Positions 17,564-25,024 of a DNA stretch of 64,000 nt are shown in pieces; the stretch's first letter is position 1; every line of letters starts with the position of its first letter. Under the pieces are notes generated by a model. That model searched no databases and had not been told where the DNA came from. It saw only the letters and a program-made list of their open reading frames with translations. The stretch comes from DAOSCP01 sp035379625 (GTDB lineage Bacteria; Bacteroidota; Ignavibacteria; Ignavibacteriales; DAOSCP01). The position numbers and the translations under genes are program-made. The stretch covers positions 174,443 to 238,442 of the forward strand of contig DAOSVM010000001.1 in NCBI GenBank assembly GCA_035379625.1, given 5' to 3'.

Positions 17564-18880
17564 TTATTTATTATAAAAATAATATGAAATTCCTAATTCT
17601 AATAAATCTTTTATTGGTCTACAATCTTTTGAAAGAATATCTCCATTCTTATTTTTGGCAATTGCTGCACATCCTCCACCGCATGCCAATTGGACACTAC
17701 AATCTTTACAACCATCAATTGTTGTTACATCTCTTTCTTGCCATTTTTCAATTATATCATTATATAAGTCAACTTGTGGATAAAATTTACCAAGCTCTTC
17801 ACCTTTTTTCCCTACGGTTGCTGTACAAGAATAAATTGTTCCAGTATAATCAAATGCCCACTCTGTTTTACAACCAGGGCATGAATCAAATAGAGGTTTG
17901 GGCAATTCTCCATTCTCATACAAATATTTTGCAACAGAAAACGCTGGTTGATGAAATTCATAAATTTCTTGATTTTCTAACATCATTTCATATATTGTTT
18001 TATACAATTCACTTCTTGTAAATAATTTATTAGCATGAGATTGGCAAAAATGCAATTCGTAATTTCTTCCAATTTGAGTTTTAAAAAACGGGCTTTTGGT
18101 CCATCCTTTTTCAATAGAAAATTTAGCTAATTTCGGTAATTCATTAATGTTTTGTTTATCTACTACAAACCTTAAATTAACGTTAATTTTATTTGTTAAA
18201 AGTTTATCAATTCCTTTAACAATTTTATCAAAAGTAGCACCACCACCTTTTAATGGCCTTCTTTCATTATGAATATCACCTACGCCATCTAATGTTATTT
18301 GTATTTCGCGAATTTTAATATTTTTTAATAAATCAGTATATTCTTCAACATTATAGCCATTAGTAACAATTGCTAAATCTAAGTTATTTTCTTTGATTTT
18401 ATTGAAAAAATACTCATTTTGTTTTATATGGCTTATTCCTGTTAACAATGGTTCGCCACCAAATAGCGTAATATATTTTTTCCTGCCATTAAATTGATTA
18501 TTTACATAATCAAAGAAAGCATCTATCACTTCAAACTTTAACAATAAATCTGGATTATCATACCCATCTTGAAAACAGTATTCACATGCGAAATTACAAG
18601 TATACCAGGGGACAAAAAATATTTGGATTTCGTCTGTATCTCTTGTATCAATAAAATCTAAATACAAATTTTTATATAATTTATTTTCTTGTGTTTTTTC
18701 TACTAAATACCCTTTTTCAATAAATTCTTCGGGATTATTAATATTTTCATTAACAAATTTACTATAGGTATCTTTGTCTAATATATCAGCATTACCCGAA
18801 AGTAAATTTATAACAAAATAATCTTCAGTGTTATGAACTTTTGAAATTATATTAAATTTGGATTTTTCCATAATTCCCAT
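17564..18880 (-). CDS. Radical SAM/SPASM domain protein
   Basis: 438 residues. The radical SAM cluster motif CxxxCxxC is Cys95, Cys99, Cys102 in YTCNFACEYCF, followed by TLFGGEPLL and the ITLDGVGDIHNERRPL strand. The C-terminal quarter is a SPASM domain with many Cys residues (CPGC, YSCTATVG, CKDCSVQLACGGGCAA), binding auxiliary [4Fe-4S] clusters as in anaerobic sulfatase maturases and peptide thioether/cyclophane maturases. The first 75 residues resemble the leader-like N-terminal region of peptide maturases. I found no precursor peptide or sulfatase gene next to it, so the substrate is unknown. It is the first gene of a two-gene operon with the thioredoxin reductase fusion, which could supply reductant. 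Confidence 0.9.
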   Translation of the reverse strand: MGIMEKSKFNIISKVHNTEDYFVINLLSGNADILDKDTYSKFVNENINNPEEFIEKGYLVEKTQENKLYKNLYLDFIDTRDTDEIQIFFVPWYTCNFACEYCFQDGYDNPDLLLKFEVIDAFFDYVNNQFNGRKKYITLFGGEPLLTGISHIKQNEYFFNKIKENNLDLAIVTNGYNVEEYTDLLKNIKIREIQITLDGVGDIHNERRPLKGGGATFDKIVKGIDKLLTNKINVNLRFVVDKQNINELPKLAKFSIEKGWTKSPFFKTQIGRNYELHFCQSHANKLFTRSELYKTIYEMMLENQEIYEFHQPAFSVAKYLYENGELPKPLFDSCPGCKTEWAFDYTGTIYSCTATVGKKGEELGKFYPQVDLYNDIIEKWQERDVTTIDGCKDCSVQLACGGGCAAIAKNKNGDILSKDCRPIKDLLELGISYYFYNK

Positions 18881-18965
18881 TTTTTACACCCGTATGATTT
18901 TGAAATAAATAAAAAGTTACAAAAAAATATTAAAATTAATCAATAAAATATTAACATTATTTAAT

Positions 18966-19036
18966 AAAAATGTGGATAACTTTTATATAACACCTACATC
19001 ACATTGATACACAGTATGTTATAGTTATCCACATTA
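18966..19036. other. Long inverted repeat containing two perfect DnaA-box sequences
   Basis: TGTGGATAA (18971-18979) and TTATCCACA (19025-19033) are exact consensus DnaA boxes facing each other. They sit in larger arms: ATGTGGATAACT and AGTTATCCACAT, plus inner TATAACA and TGTTATA arms after a short bulge, with a loop of about 24 bases. On the minus strand the outer arm ends in TTTTTATTAAAT, so the structure could also be the terminator of the sugar transporter gene (stop at 19051). It lies upstream of the radical SAM gene. Function unresolved. Confidence 0.5.
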
Positions 19037-19050
19037 GGTTAATAATATGT

Positions 19051-20268
19051 TTATATTTGAGGCTTATAACCTTTGAAACCAAAAAATGAAATGTAAAGAT
19101 AACATAAGACTGGTAAAATAAATGCGTGGTGTATACCAATATTATCAGCAATAACGCCTTGTATAACTGGAATTATAGCGCCACCAACAATTGCCATACA
19201 TAATAAACCAGATCCTTTTTCAGTAAAACGACCCAATTTTGCCAAGGATAGTGAAAAAATTGTAGGAAACATTATGGAATTAAAAAATCCAACTAAAAGT
19301 ATAGAAAATACTGCTACATATCCATTAGTTAACATCGATAGAATAACCAAAACAGAAGCCATAATTGCATTTATTGCTAATAACAAATTTGGTTTTATGA
19401 TTCTTTGCAAGGCTGAACCTATAAACCTACCAACCATCGCACCGCCCCAATAAAAAGTAACAAATTTTGCTGCATCAGCTTCCTTTAATCCTACTAAAAC
19501 ATTAAAATAATTAACAAGAAAACTTCCTATTGACACTTCGGCTCCAACATATACAAATATAGCAACAACACCTAATACTAAATGTTTATATTCAAATATA
19601 CTTTTATGTTTTTTCTCACTAATTTCCTCTGCTTCTGCATCAGTTGTATGTACAATTTTAGGTAATTTTATAAAACTAAATAATATCCCTAATCCAACCA
19701 AAACAACTGAAATTACAAAATATGGCATTTTAACAGTTGCAGCAGATGATACACTACTTAATATCAAAACACTCCCAATATATGGTGCTATTGTTGTGCC
19801 TAGTGAATTAAAGGCCTGCGTTAAATTCAATCTAACAGAAGCTGTTTCTGGTTTTCCTAATACAACAACATATGGATTTGCTGCTACTTGTAAAATCGTA
19901 ATTCCACTTGCCAGAATAAATAATGCTACAAGGAATAAAACATAACTTAAAAAATTTGCTGACGGAATAAACATTAAACTTCCAATTCCAGCTGTAATCA
20001 ATCCAACAACAATACCTTTTTGGTAACCTATTTTTTCAATTAACATACCCGCAGGAATAGAAATTATAAAATAAGCCGTAAAAAAACTAAATTGTATTAA
20101 CATAGCTTGAGTATAATTCAAGGAAAAGGAAGATTTTAAATGTGGTATTAAAATATCGTTTAAGCAAGTAATAAATCCCCAAATAAAAAACAACATCGTC
20201 AATATGGATAAATAAAATCCATTACTCTTGCTATTTTTTACGACAAAATTTTGATGACCAATTTCCAT
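19051..20268 (-). CDS. FucP/GluP-type sugar transporter of the major facilitator superfamily
   Basis: 405 residues with about 12 hydrophobic segments. The motif at the start, LTMLFFIWGFITCLNDILIPHLK, is typical of the fucose/glucose-galactose proton symporters (FucP and GluP families), as is QFSFFTAYFIISIPAG and the AANPYVVVLG segment in helix 5. I use the ATG at 20268 (MEIGHQNF). These permeases import hexoses or deoxy sugars across the inner membrane. There is no adjacent catabolic gene; it is followed on its own strand by the inverted repeat at 18966 and is divergent from the PAS-kinase gene at 20347. Confidence 0.9.
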   Translation of the reverse strand: MEIGHQNFVVKNSKSNGFYLSILTMLFFIWGFITCLNDILIPHLKSSFSLNYTQAMLIQFSFFTAYFIISIPAGMLIEKIGYQKGIVVGLITAGIGSLMFIPSANFLSYVLFLVALFILASGITILQVAANPYVVVLGKPETASVRLNLTQAFNSLGTTIAPYIGSVLILSSVSSAATVKMPYFVISVVLVGLGILFSFIKLPKIVHTTDAEAEEISEKKHKSIFEYKHLVLGVVAIFVYVGAEVSIGSFLVNYFNVLVGLKEADAAKFVTFYWGGAMVGRFIGSALQRIIKPNLLLAINAIMASVLVILSMLTNGYVAVFSILLVGFFNSIMFPTIFSLSLAKLGRFTEKGSGLLCMAIVGGAIIPVIQGVIADNIGIHHAFILPVLCYLYISFFGFKGYKPQI

Positions 20269-20346
20269 TCTACACCTGTATTTTTTAATTAAATTATTTT
20301 TTTTAATTTTATAATTTAAATAATTTTCAAAACAAAATTAACAAAA

Positions 20347-21399
20347 ATGACATTCTATAAATCAATATTAAACTCTTTAGAAAATCCTTTATTTGTACGT
20401 GATAGTAACAATGTTTATGTTTATTGTAATGATGCTTTTGCAAACTTGTTAACACTCGATAAAAATCAAATTATTGGAAAAAGAATTGATGAAATTTTTA
20501 TAGAAAATGCTTCTGATTTTCTCCATGCAGATGATTTTCTTAAACAATTTGGACAAGCTCCAATAACTGAATATTTTTGCCCTCATCATAACAGAACTTT
20601 TTTAATTTCCAAGTCTTTATTAAAATCTTCTGAAGAATATATAATAGGAATTATTTTCGATATTACAGAAATTAAACAAAACGAGATTGAAATAGTAAAC
20701 AAAAAACACCTAGATTTTTTAAATAAATTTGAAAAAATTATTCTTCTGTCAGGTCTATTAAATAACATAACCCACGAATTAGCTCAACCAATTAACGCCA
20801 TAAAAATACTTGTTGATACAAATATAAAATATAACAAAGAATTTACATATGAACAGTTAATTGAGGATTTTCATTTTATATCATCTCAACTAACTAGAAT
20901 CGAAAATATTATTCAAAATATTTTATTCCTCGAAAACAGCAATTATTACCAAAATGAAGAAAAATATTCATTACACGAAACTACGATATCAGCTATACAA
21001 CTTTTCAATAGTAAAATTTCTGAATTTGGAATTAAAATAACAACTGATATACCAAAAGAACATTATGTAAAAGTTTCTAAATACTACCTAGATTACATAA
21101 TAAGTAATTTATTATTATTTTCTATTTCAGATTTTGAAAATATTCACTTAAATGATAAAATAATTTCAATATATTCAAAAAAATATGATGATTTTATTTC
21201 TTACGAAGTTAAAGACAATTTAACAACGCAAGAAAAAATAGTTACCAATGTCTTTTCTCATAATTTTGATAACAAATACCTAACACGTGGAATTATTTAT
21301 GCTACAATTACGAATATTTTTGATAAATTAAGAATTAAATATGAATTTAGTCAAACACAAAGTGGACGAAAATTAATATTAAAATTTCCTAACAATTAA
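20347..21399 (+). CDS. PAS-domain histidine kinase-like protein with degenerate ATPase domain
   Basis: 350 residues, no membrane segment. Residues 1-110 are a PAS domain ending in IIGIIFDITEIK. Residues 130-200 form the two-helix phosphoacceptor domain with His143 in NNITHELAQP. The C-terminal 140 residues should be the ATPase domain but the N box is replaced by YLDYIISNLLLF, the G1 motif by YEVKDNLTTQE and the G2 glycine motif by YLTRGIIYAT, so ATP binding is doubtful. It is 9 bp upstream of a full sigma54-type regulator gene. It may be a pseudo-kinase that responds to another kinase, or a phosphatase-only partner. Start is well supported because the PAS domain begins directly after it. Confidence 0.87.
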   Translation: MTFYKSILNSLENPLFVRDSNNVYVYCNDAFANLLTLDKNQIIGKRIDEIFIENASDFLHADDFLKQFGQAPITEYFCPHHNRTFLISKSLLKSSEEYIIGIIFDITEIKQNEIEIVNKKHLDFLNKFEKIILLSGLLNNITHELAQPINAIKILVDTNIKYNKEFTYEQLIEDFHFISSQLTRIENIIQNILFLENSNYYQNEEKYSLHETTISAIQLFNSKISEFGIKITTDIPKEHYVKVSKYYLDYIISNLLLFSISDFENIHLNDKIISIYSKKYDDFISYEVKDNLTTQEKIVTNVFSHNFDNKYLTRGIIYATITNIFDKLRIKYEFSQTQSGRKLILKFPNN

Positions 21400-21408
21400 G
21401 GTTTATGT

Positions 21409-22866
21409 ATGAATATACTTTTACTTGATGACGATAAAGGTTCAAGAGAAGCATTAGATAGATTTCTTAATAAAATTGGTTACAAAATTGTAACTGCTTC
21501 AACACCTTTTGATGCAATTGAAATATTAAGTCAAAATACCTTTGATATAATTATATCAGATGTAAAGATGCCACAAATGAGCGGTTTAGAATTTTTGGAA
21601 ACAATAAAGCAAAAAAATATAAAGGGCCAAGCTGAAGTAATACTTATTACTGGATTCGCAACAATCAAAGAAGCTGTTAAAGCATTAAAATTAGGCGCAT
21701 ATGATTATATTTCCAAACCAATAGATATTGATGAATTATTAAACGCAATCGAAAAAATTGCTAATGTAAAAAAATTGCAAACTGAATTAAATACAATTAA
21801 ACATGACTTCCAAATAGAATTAGAAAAAACAAAAGAAACTTTTCTTACTCAAATAACAGACTTAAAGAAAAAATTACTCGAACAGAGTGGTATCGGGCAT
21901 TTAACAATTTTTTCTGAAACGATGAAATCTGTTTATACAATGGCCGAAGTAATTGGACAAGACCCTACCGTACCAATTCTCCTTGAAGGTGAAACTGGTA
22001 CCGGAAAGGAAATGTTAGCTCGTTATATTCACTTAGTAAACGAAGATGTTAATTCTCCATTTATTGCTATAAACTGCCCTGCAATAAACCCTAACTTATT
22101 TGAAAGCGAACTCTTTGGTTATGAAAGTGGTGCTTTTACAGGAGCTTTAGCAAAAGGGCAAAAAGGGAAATTTGAACTTGCTGCCGGCGGTACAATATTA
22201 CTCGATGAAATTTCCGAAATACCTAATGAAATACAGGCTAAATTACTTAGAGTTATTCAAGAAAGAAAATATTTCAAAGTCGGTGGTATAAAAGAATACG
22301 ATTTAAAAGCCCGAATAATTTGTACAACAAATAGAGATATTAAAAAATTAGTACAAGAAGGTAAATTTAGAGAAGATTTATATTATAGACTTACAACTGG
22401 TCACATTATTATTCCTCCATTACGAGAAAGAAAAAATGAAATTATTCCACTTGCTCTTTCGTTTTTAAAAGAATTCTCAGAAAAAAGAAATAAAAAATTT
22501 TCTTCCATCTCTAACGAAGCTCAAATAATATTACTCAATCACCCTTGGGAAGGGAATATCCGAGAATTAAGAAATATTTTGGAAAAAATAGTTGTATTAT
22601 TTAATGATCATACATTAAAACCAACACATTTACAATTACTCCCAGGATTTAGAAAACAAAATACTAAACCAAATGCTATAGACTTACCTATTAGTGAATA
22701 TCTTGCCTCAGGAAGCAATATTGATTTAGAAAATTACATCTTGGATATTGTTAAATTTGCTTTAGAATTAAACAAAAACAATAAAGTTAAAACCGCACAG
22801 CAATTAGGAATATCAAGAGATAAGCTCTACACATATATAAAGCATTTAAAATTAGAAAATATATAA
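21409..22866 (+). CDS. NtrC-family sigma54-dependent response regulator
   Basis: 485 residues in three parts: receiver (phosphoacceptor Asp51 in IIISDVKMP, Lys near KPIDI), a coiled linker about 120-160 rich in Glu/Lys, the AAA+ domain (Walker A GETGTGKEM, ELFGYESGAFTGA with an intact GAFTGA loop that contacts sigma54, Walker B GGTILLDEI, and NPWEGNIRELRN-type sensor region HPWEGNIRELRN), and a Fis-type helix-turn-helix at the end (KTAQQLGISRDKLYTYI). It activates sigma54 promoters. It is the partner of the kinase-like gene just upstream. Repeat element B begins 21 bp after its stop codon. Confidence 0.96.
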   Translation: MNILLLDDDKGSREALDRFLNKIGYKIVTASTPFDAIEILSQNTFDIIISDVKMPQMSGLEFLETIKQKNIKGQAEVILITGFATIKEAVKALKLGAYDYISKPIDIDELLNAIEKIANVKKLQTELNTIKHDFQIELEKTKETFLTQITDLKKKLLEQSGIGHLTIFSETMKSVYTMAEVIGQDPTVPILLEGETGTGKEMLARYIHLVNEDVNSPFIAINCPAINPNLFESELFGYESGAFTGALAKGQKGKFELAAGGTILLDEISEIPNEIQAKLLRVIQERKYFKVGGIKEYDLKARIICTTNRDIKKLVQEGKFREDLYYRLTTGHIIIPPLRERKNEIIPLALSFLKEFSEKRNKKFSSISNEAQIILLNHPWEGNIRELRNILEKIVVLFNDHTLKPTHLQLLPGFRKQNTKPNAIDLPISEYLASGSNIDLENYILDIVKFALELNKNNKVKTAQQLGISRDKLYTYIKHLKLENI

Positions 22867-22886
22867 AAAAAAGTTTTTCATATTAC

Positions 22887-23440
22887 TTAGCTCAGACGGT
22901 GTAGGCATAGCCCACGTGCGGCGTTGCCGCACGTGGGCAGCGGGCCGGAACGGCCCGCTAAACTCTTCTCTTCAACACCTTACATACAGTGATGTTTTTG
23001 GGCCTAAATATTCAAATCTTTATCAATACGTACCAGTTTACAATTGGTACAATTTTTTTTATAATAAAATTGTATTTACATTTATATCGTAAAATCAATT
23101 ATATTGTATTTACAAATAAATTATTAAAAATTACTGATATATCTTATATACAATTATATTGCAAGAACAAATATGTTATTAGAAAAGTGAATATATCGAA
23201 AAATACAATTATATCGTATACGCTAATTTTAGCAATATCTATATTATTTATTCACTTTTTTTACTTAATCTAATCTATATTAAAAAAATATATAAACAAC
23301 ATTTAGTTATTTAGTTAAATGTAAAAATATAAAATATATAGGTAAAAATTTATTAGAATGTATTGGGGGAAAAATTTAGGCGTCAGCCCGCCCGTGCGCC
23401 GTACGGCGCACGGGCTTTATGCTTACACCGTCTGAGCTAA
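22887..23440 (-). repeat. Repeat element copy B (full length, about 554 bp, inverted)
   Basis: Full-length member in the orientation opposite to copy A. Ends are TTAGCTCAGACGGTGTAGGC at 22887 and GCTTACACCGTCTGAGC at 23421-23437. The left side carries a long hairpin (GCCCACGTGCGGC...GCCGCACGTGGGC, 22909-22937) followed by AGCGGGCC/GGCCCGCT; the right side carries GCCCGCCCGTGCGCC with its partner at 23400-23415. Three imperfect 55-bp repeats lie at about 23060-23222. The segment TTTACATTTAACTAAATAAC and its neighbours are shared with copy C but not with A or D. It fills the gap between convergent genes and has only a spurious 94-residue AT-rich ORF. Confidence 0.83.
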
Positions 23441-23462
23441 TGAAGAGTATTTTTTTAAAATA

Positions 23463-23502
23463 AAAAAAGCAAGCTCGCTTACGCTCGCCTGCTTTAAATA
23501 TT
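23463..23502 (-). terminator. Intrinsic terminator of the DUF5723-like gene
   Basis: The same hairpin as at 11471 in inverted orientation: AAAGCAGGC/GCTTGCTTT with a T run, following the stop codon at 23515 on the minus strand. Together with the TTTTATTTTAAAAAA spacer it makes a near-identical 60-bp block shared with 11465-11525, both directly bordering the left-type end of a repeat element. Confidence 0.78.
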
Positions 23503-23514
23503 ACAACATTATGA

Positions 23515-24894
23515 TTAAAATTTCCATCTATTACCAACTGCAAAGTTGAATTTCCTAGAACTATTTGGAGCAAACAGAGTGTATAAATCAAGTGTAGCGA
23601 TATCAAGTTCCCAAACGCCAGTATCAAAACCTAAACCAAAAGCCCAATTAAAACCGTATTTACCACCTGCAGAAAATCCTGTTCTAATATATGGTGACCA
23701 TTTTGACGGAATATACCAGTCAAAACCTAATGAAAATCTTGGAATTGTGGAATTTCCCAATTCATCATTAAAACCTTGATTATAATTAAATTCTGCTAAT
23801 AACCTACCGGGGATTTCCGGAATAAATTTTTGCAATTCCGTTGCAATACCTAACCTTAATGCGGTAGGTAAAGAAGTTGTAAATGCTCCAGTATATTTGC
23901 CTTTATATTTTAATGTATCTCCTAAATTCTCTGTTTGATTTTTATCAGTAAATGATGTTATAACTTTTGTACGATTAGCTTGATAAATAACAACGTTTTC
24001 CTTCCATTTAATACTTCCAATATCTGTTATTGCAAAACCAAAAAGGAAGAGATCATCTTGGCTTTTAGCTGAAAAACCTATATCGAAACCTAATCCTGTA
24101 CCTGCAGGTTTTGAAAAAGGCGAAATTTTACTATCACCGTTACTACTTGTTGAATCAAAATCATATTTAATTTTAATATCTGGTGAAGTAGAGATTAATA
24201 ACGAAGAATTATTTATAATTGTTGTTGTAACAATATTATTTTCATTTTTTGTAATTACTGATAAATTAGTACTTTTTGTTTGAGAATATGCAAGGCCATT
24301 AACAAATTTCAATGAAATACCAGCAGAAATATTTTTAAGGTAATCAATTTTAATTTCAGGAATTAATCTTGAATAAGAAATATTATAATCTACAAAATAT
24401 CCAGCTTTTGTATTCAAATTTTTCATAGAATAGACTTTTTGTGCATTTTCTTCATCGCCTAAAGTGAAATTATCTATTAGTAAATTGAATAAATCTGCCG
24501 GCAATGTTAAATCTGAAACTAAACGGTGATTTATTGCAAATCCAAAACTACCTATATCTTTAGAGGGATTTATAGTAAAAGCTAAAGGGGTAAAATTTAA
24601 ACCAAATTCCATTTTGGCATTATCCTTAAAGATATCCTTAAACTTTTGTTTATCACTTGCGGTAAGTGTTCTTCCTACTAGATTACCATTTCCATCATAA
24701 ACACCACCAAAAAAATATTTTAATTCTTCAATTGATAAAAAGTTTCTATATAATGAAAAATTTATTGCAGGTATTATAGGAATATATAAATCTAAAGAAA
24801 AATTATTTTTTAATACAGAATCTTGAGACAAATTTGCTGGATTTTTCCCTAAGGCATAAATACCACGAGATGAAGCTACATAAGTATTAGCCAT
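23515..24894 (-). CDS. DUF5723-like outer-membrane beta-barrel protein (N-terminus lost by frameshift)
   Basis: 459 residues as read from the ATG at 24894; the opening MANTYVASSRGIYALGKNPANLS is the beginning of the mature DUF5723-type barrel (FadL-like outer-membrane family), as is the repeated 'GLGFDIGF' and 'FNFAVGNRWKF' end with a C-terminal aromatic residue, typical of barrels. Upstream in the same frame residues continue as AYDPVSYG back to about 24961, and the signal peptide lies in another frame (see 24956-25000), so this ORF lacks its own export signal. Gene 24 bp after the large lipoprotein gene, so they are probably an operon. Whether it is inactive or the frameshift is a sequencing error is unknown. 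Confidence 0.85.
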   Translation of the reverse strand: MANTYVASSRGIYALGKNPANLSQDSVLKNNFSLDLYIPIIPAINFSLYRNFLSIEELKYFFGGVYDGNGNLVGRTLTASDKQKFKDIFKDNAKMEFGLNFTPLAFTINPSKDIGSFGFAINHRLVSDLTLPADLFNLLIDNFTLGDEENAQKVYSMKNLNTKAGYFVDYNISYSRLIPEIKIDYLKNISAGISLKFVNGLAYSQTKSTNLSVITKNENNIVTTTIINNSSLLISTSPDIKIKYDFDSTSSNGDSKISPFSKPAGTGLGFDIGFSAKSQDDLFLFGFAITDIGSIKWKENVVIYQANRTKVITSFTDKNQTENLGDTLKYKGKYTGAFTTSLPTALRLGIATELQKFIPEIPGRLLAEFNYNQGFNDELGNSTIPRFSLGFDWYIPSKWSPYIRTGFSAGGKYGFNWAFGLGFDTGVWELDIATLDLYTLFAPNSSRKFNFAVGNRWKF

Positions 24895-24955
24895 ACCATA
24901 AGAAACTGGATCATATGCCCCAGATGCTCCTGCGCCATTTTGCGCATATACTATA

Positions 24956-25000
24956 TTATAACGTTAGCAATAATATGCTAACTAAAATTTTAGTCATCAT
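24956..25000 (-). other. Out-of-frame signal peptide of the DUF5723-like gene (one-base frameshift)
   Basis: An ATG at 25000 with GAGGT about 8 bp upstream opens MMTKILVSILLLTL and then meets TAA at 24956-24958. Reading continues in the next frame as RYNIVYAQNGAGASG. Removing one base near 24956-24962 joins the two into MMTKILVSILLLTLNIVYAQ, a textbook signal peptide with a cleavage site after A, followed by the mature barrel. The true gene therefore very likely spans 23515-25000 with one extra base. Confidence 0.8.
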
Positions 25001-25024
25001 CTTTATACCTCTTTCTAAAAATGT

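Noticed and set aside
18966..19036. Chromosomal origin (oriC)
   Set aside because: Only two DnaA boxes are found, with no DnaA/DnaN genes and no cluster of boxes; treated as an unexplained inverted repeat instead.
18881..19050. RiPP precursor peptide for the radical SAM gene
   Set aside because: No short ORF with a start site and a leader-like sequence is present here or in the 10-bp gap before the reductase gene.
22989..23273. 94-residue AT-rich ORF inside repeat copy B
   Set aside because: It reads through the AT-rich repeat array, has no homologue-like motif, is not conserved in copies A, C or D, and has no ribosome-binding site.
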